Positions 63,561-64,000 of a stretch of DNA of 64,000 nucleotides are shown here, in pieces (positions within the stretch are counted from its first letter, which is position 1; every line of letters begins with the position of its first letter). Made by a program: the position numbers and the translations under genes. Origin of the DNA: a virus; the IMG/VR virus record IMGVR_UViG_3300020176_000008, positions 38,520-102,519 of that record; one strand, written 5' to 3'. The notes under the pieces are model-generated. The model was not told where the DNA came from and ran no database searches. It worked only from the letters and a program-made list of their open reading frames with translations.

Positions 63561-64000
63561 ATGTCACTTGAACTTGCTATACAGTCAGAATCCGGTTGGG
63601 CAACTAGACTTGGAGCAGAGTCTCGTGGAGATACGTATTTACAGACGGTACTCGATGGAGATTCTGCAACATATAATGCAAGTATTGCTGTGTTAGCTCC
63701 TGAAATCGAGACATGGACTATAACTGATTTTTCTAGTTCGGGCGGTGTGCCTGGATTTAATGTCTCTGTGTCCGATAAAACTATACTAATAACGGGCAAA
63801 GCATCTCAGTTGTTTACAAATCAAACTGCTGATTTTCTACTTAAGGATCTTAAAACTATAGTCACTAAACCATTATTTGATGAGACTGTAGATTTTGCAA
63901 CCATTGTTAAATGGACTCCTCCTAGTCCAACTAGAAAAGAATACAGTTATTCATTTGCCATAACATATGAAACATTGTTTGAAGGGACACCATCCTATAA
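63561..64000 (+). CDS. Probable baseplate protein, 3' end outside window
   Basis: The frame opens 1 nt after the spike stop and stays open for 146 codons to the window edge. Visible residues (SLELAIQSESGWATRLGAES, PGFNVSVSDKTILITGKASQLFTNQ, TIVKWTPPSPTRKEYSYSFAI) are beta-rich without known motif. Position in the baseplate operon suggests a structural role. Confidence 0.55.
   Translation, partial: MSLELAIQSESGWATRLGAESRGDTYLQTVLDGDSATYNASIAVLAPEIETWTITDFSSSGGVPGFNVSVSDKTILITGKASQLFTNQTADFLLKDLKTIVTKPLFDETVDFATIVKWTPPSPTRKEYSYSFAITYETLFEGTPSY

Noticed and set aside
1-64000. CRISPR arrays, insertion sequences, integrase or attachment sites
   Set aside because: None seen. The only tandem repeats are the coding 66-bp units at 32901-33770, and no transposase or integrase motifs appear.

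Overview
The window is a compact, AT-rich stretch of a large T4-like myovirus. The diagnostic genes are DNA-metabolism homologs of T4 rnh, 30, 33, 59 and 32, and morphogenesis homologs of 4, 54, 16, 26/51, 48, 53, 27 and 5. T4-style late promoters (TATAAATA) and UUCG/GNRA-loop terminators support this. The accessory set (thyX, class I ribonucleotide reductase, phoH, 2OG oxygenase, peroxiredoxin, Dps, SNase, cytochrome c) resembles that of aquatic T4-like phages. Spanin-like inner-membrane/lipoprotein pairs and a Sec-type c cytochrome point to a Gram-negative, respiring host. The host itself cannot be named from sequence.

Layout. (1) 1-12.8 kb: plus-strand virion/head-cargo genes. Seven have clear N-termini resembling the T4 capsid-targeting sequence (aromatic/hydrophobic residues ending in [I/L/M]-x-E) and one has a degenerate version. 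They include a ligase-like nucleotidyltransferase and an NMN-adenylyltransferase-like enzyme; a Dps is embedded among them. The segment ends with a spanin-like cassette. (2) 12.8-18.2 kb: nucleotide supply (thyX, 2OG oxygenase, nrdA, class II aldolase, thioredoxin, nrdB). (3) 18.2-25.5 kb: GIY-YIG-like protein, membrane protein, dsDNA-binding protein, RNase H, DNA ligase and small genes. (4) 25.6-30.6 kb: nine tRNAs with a structured non-coding stretch, peroxiredoxin, a PLP-fold-like protein, cytochrome c and serine hydroxymethyltransferase. (5) 30.6-36.8 kb: secreted/virion-like proteins, one with 13 tandem cysteine repeats, SNase, and a second membrane/lipoprotein cassette. (6) 36.9-50.9 kb: early-type small genes under a recurrent promoter (TGTACA-N17-TATAAT, often with an upstream AATACTTTAGTACT element), plus HAD nucleotidase, PhoH, M15 endolysin, RecB-like nuclease, SleB-like hydrolase, ClpP, gp33, gp59 and gp32. 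(7) 51.8-57.6 kb: minus-strand tail/packaging genes, from gp4 down to the tape measure, including a probable gp26/gp51 -1 ribosomal frameshift. (8) 57.65-64 kb: plus-strand baseplate genes 48, 53, 27-like and a 5-like spike carrying two cell-wall hydrolase domains. Regions 7 and 8 diverge from a 35-bp segment with opposed late promoters.

How they work together: early promoters probably drive the small host-takeover genes and replication accessory genes. gp33 supports late transcription from TATAAATA promoters, which feed the virion, tail and baseplate blocks. RNR, ThyX, thioredoxin and SHMT together would supply dNTPs and the one-carbon unit for dTMP. The best novelty candidates are the capsid-targeted enzyme cargo, the gp26/gp51 frameshift, the repeated promoter/dyad family with candidate leaderless genes, the structured RNA in the tRNA array, and the cytochrome c/SHMT metabolic insert.
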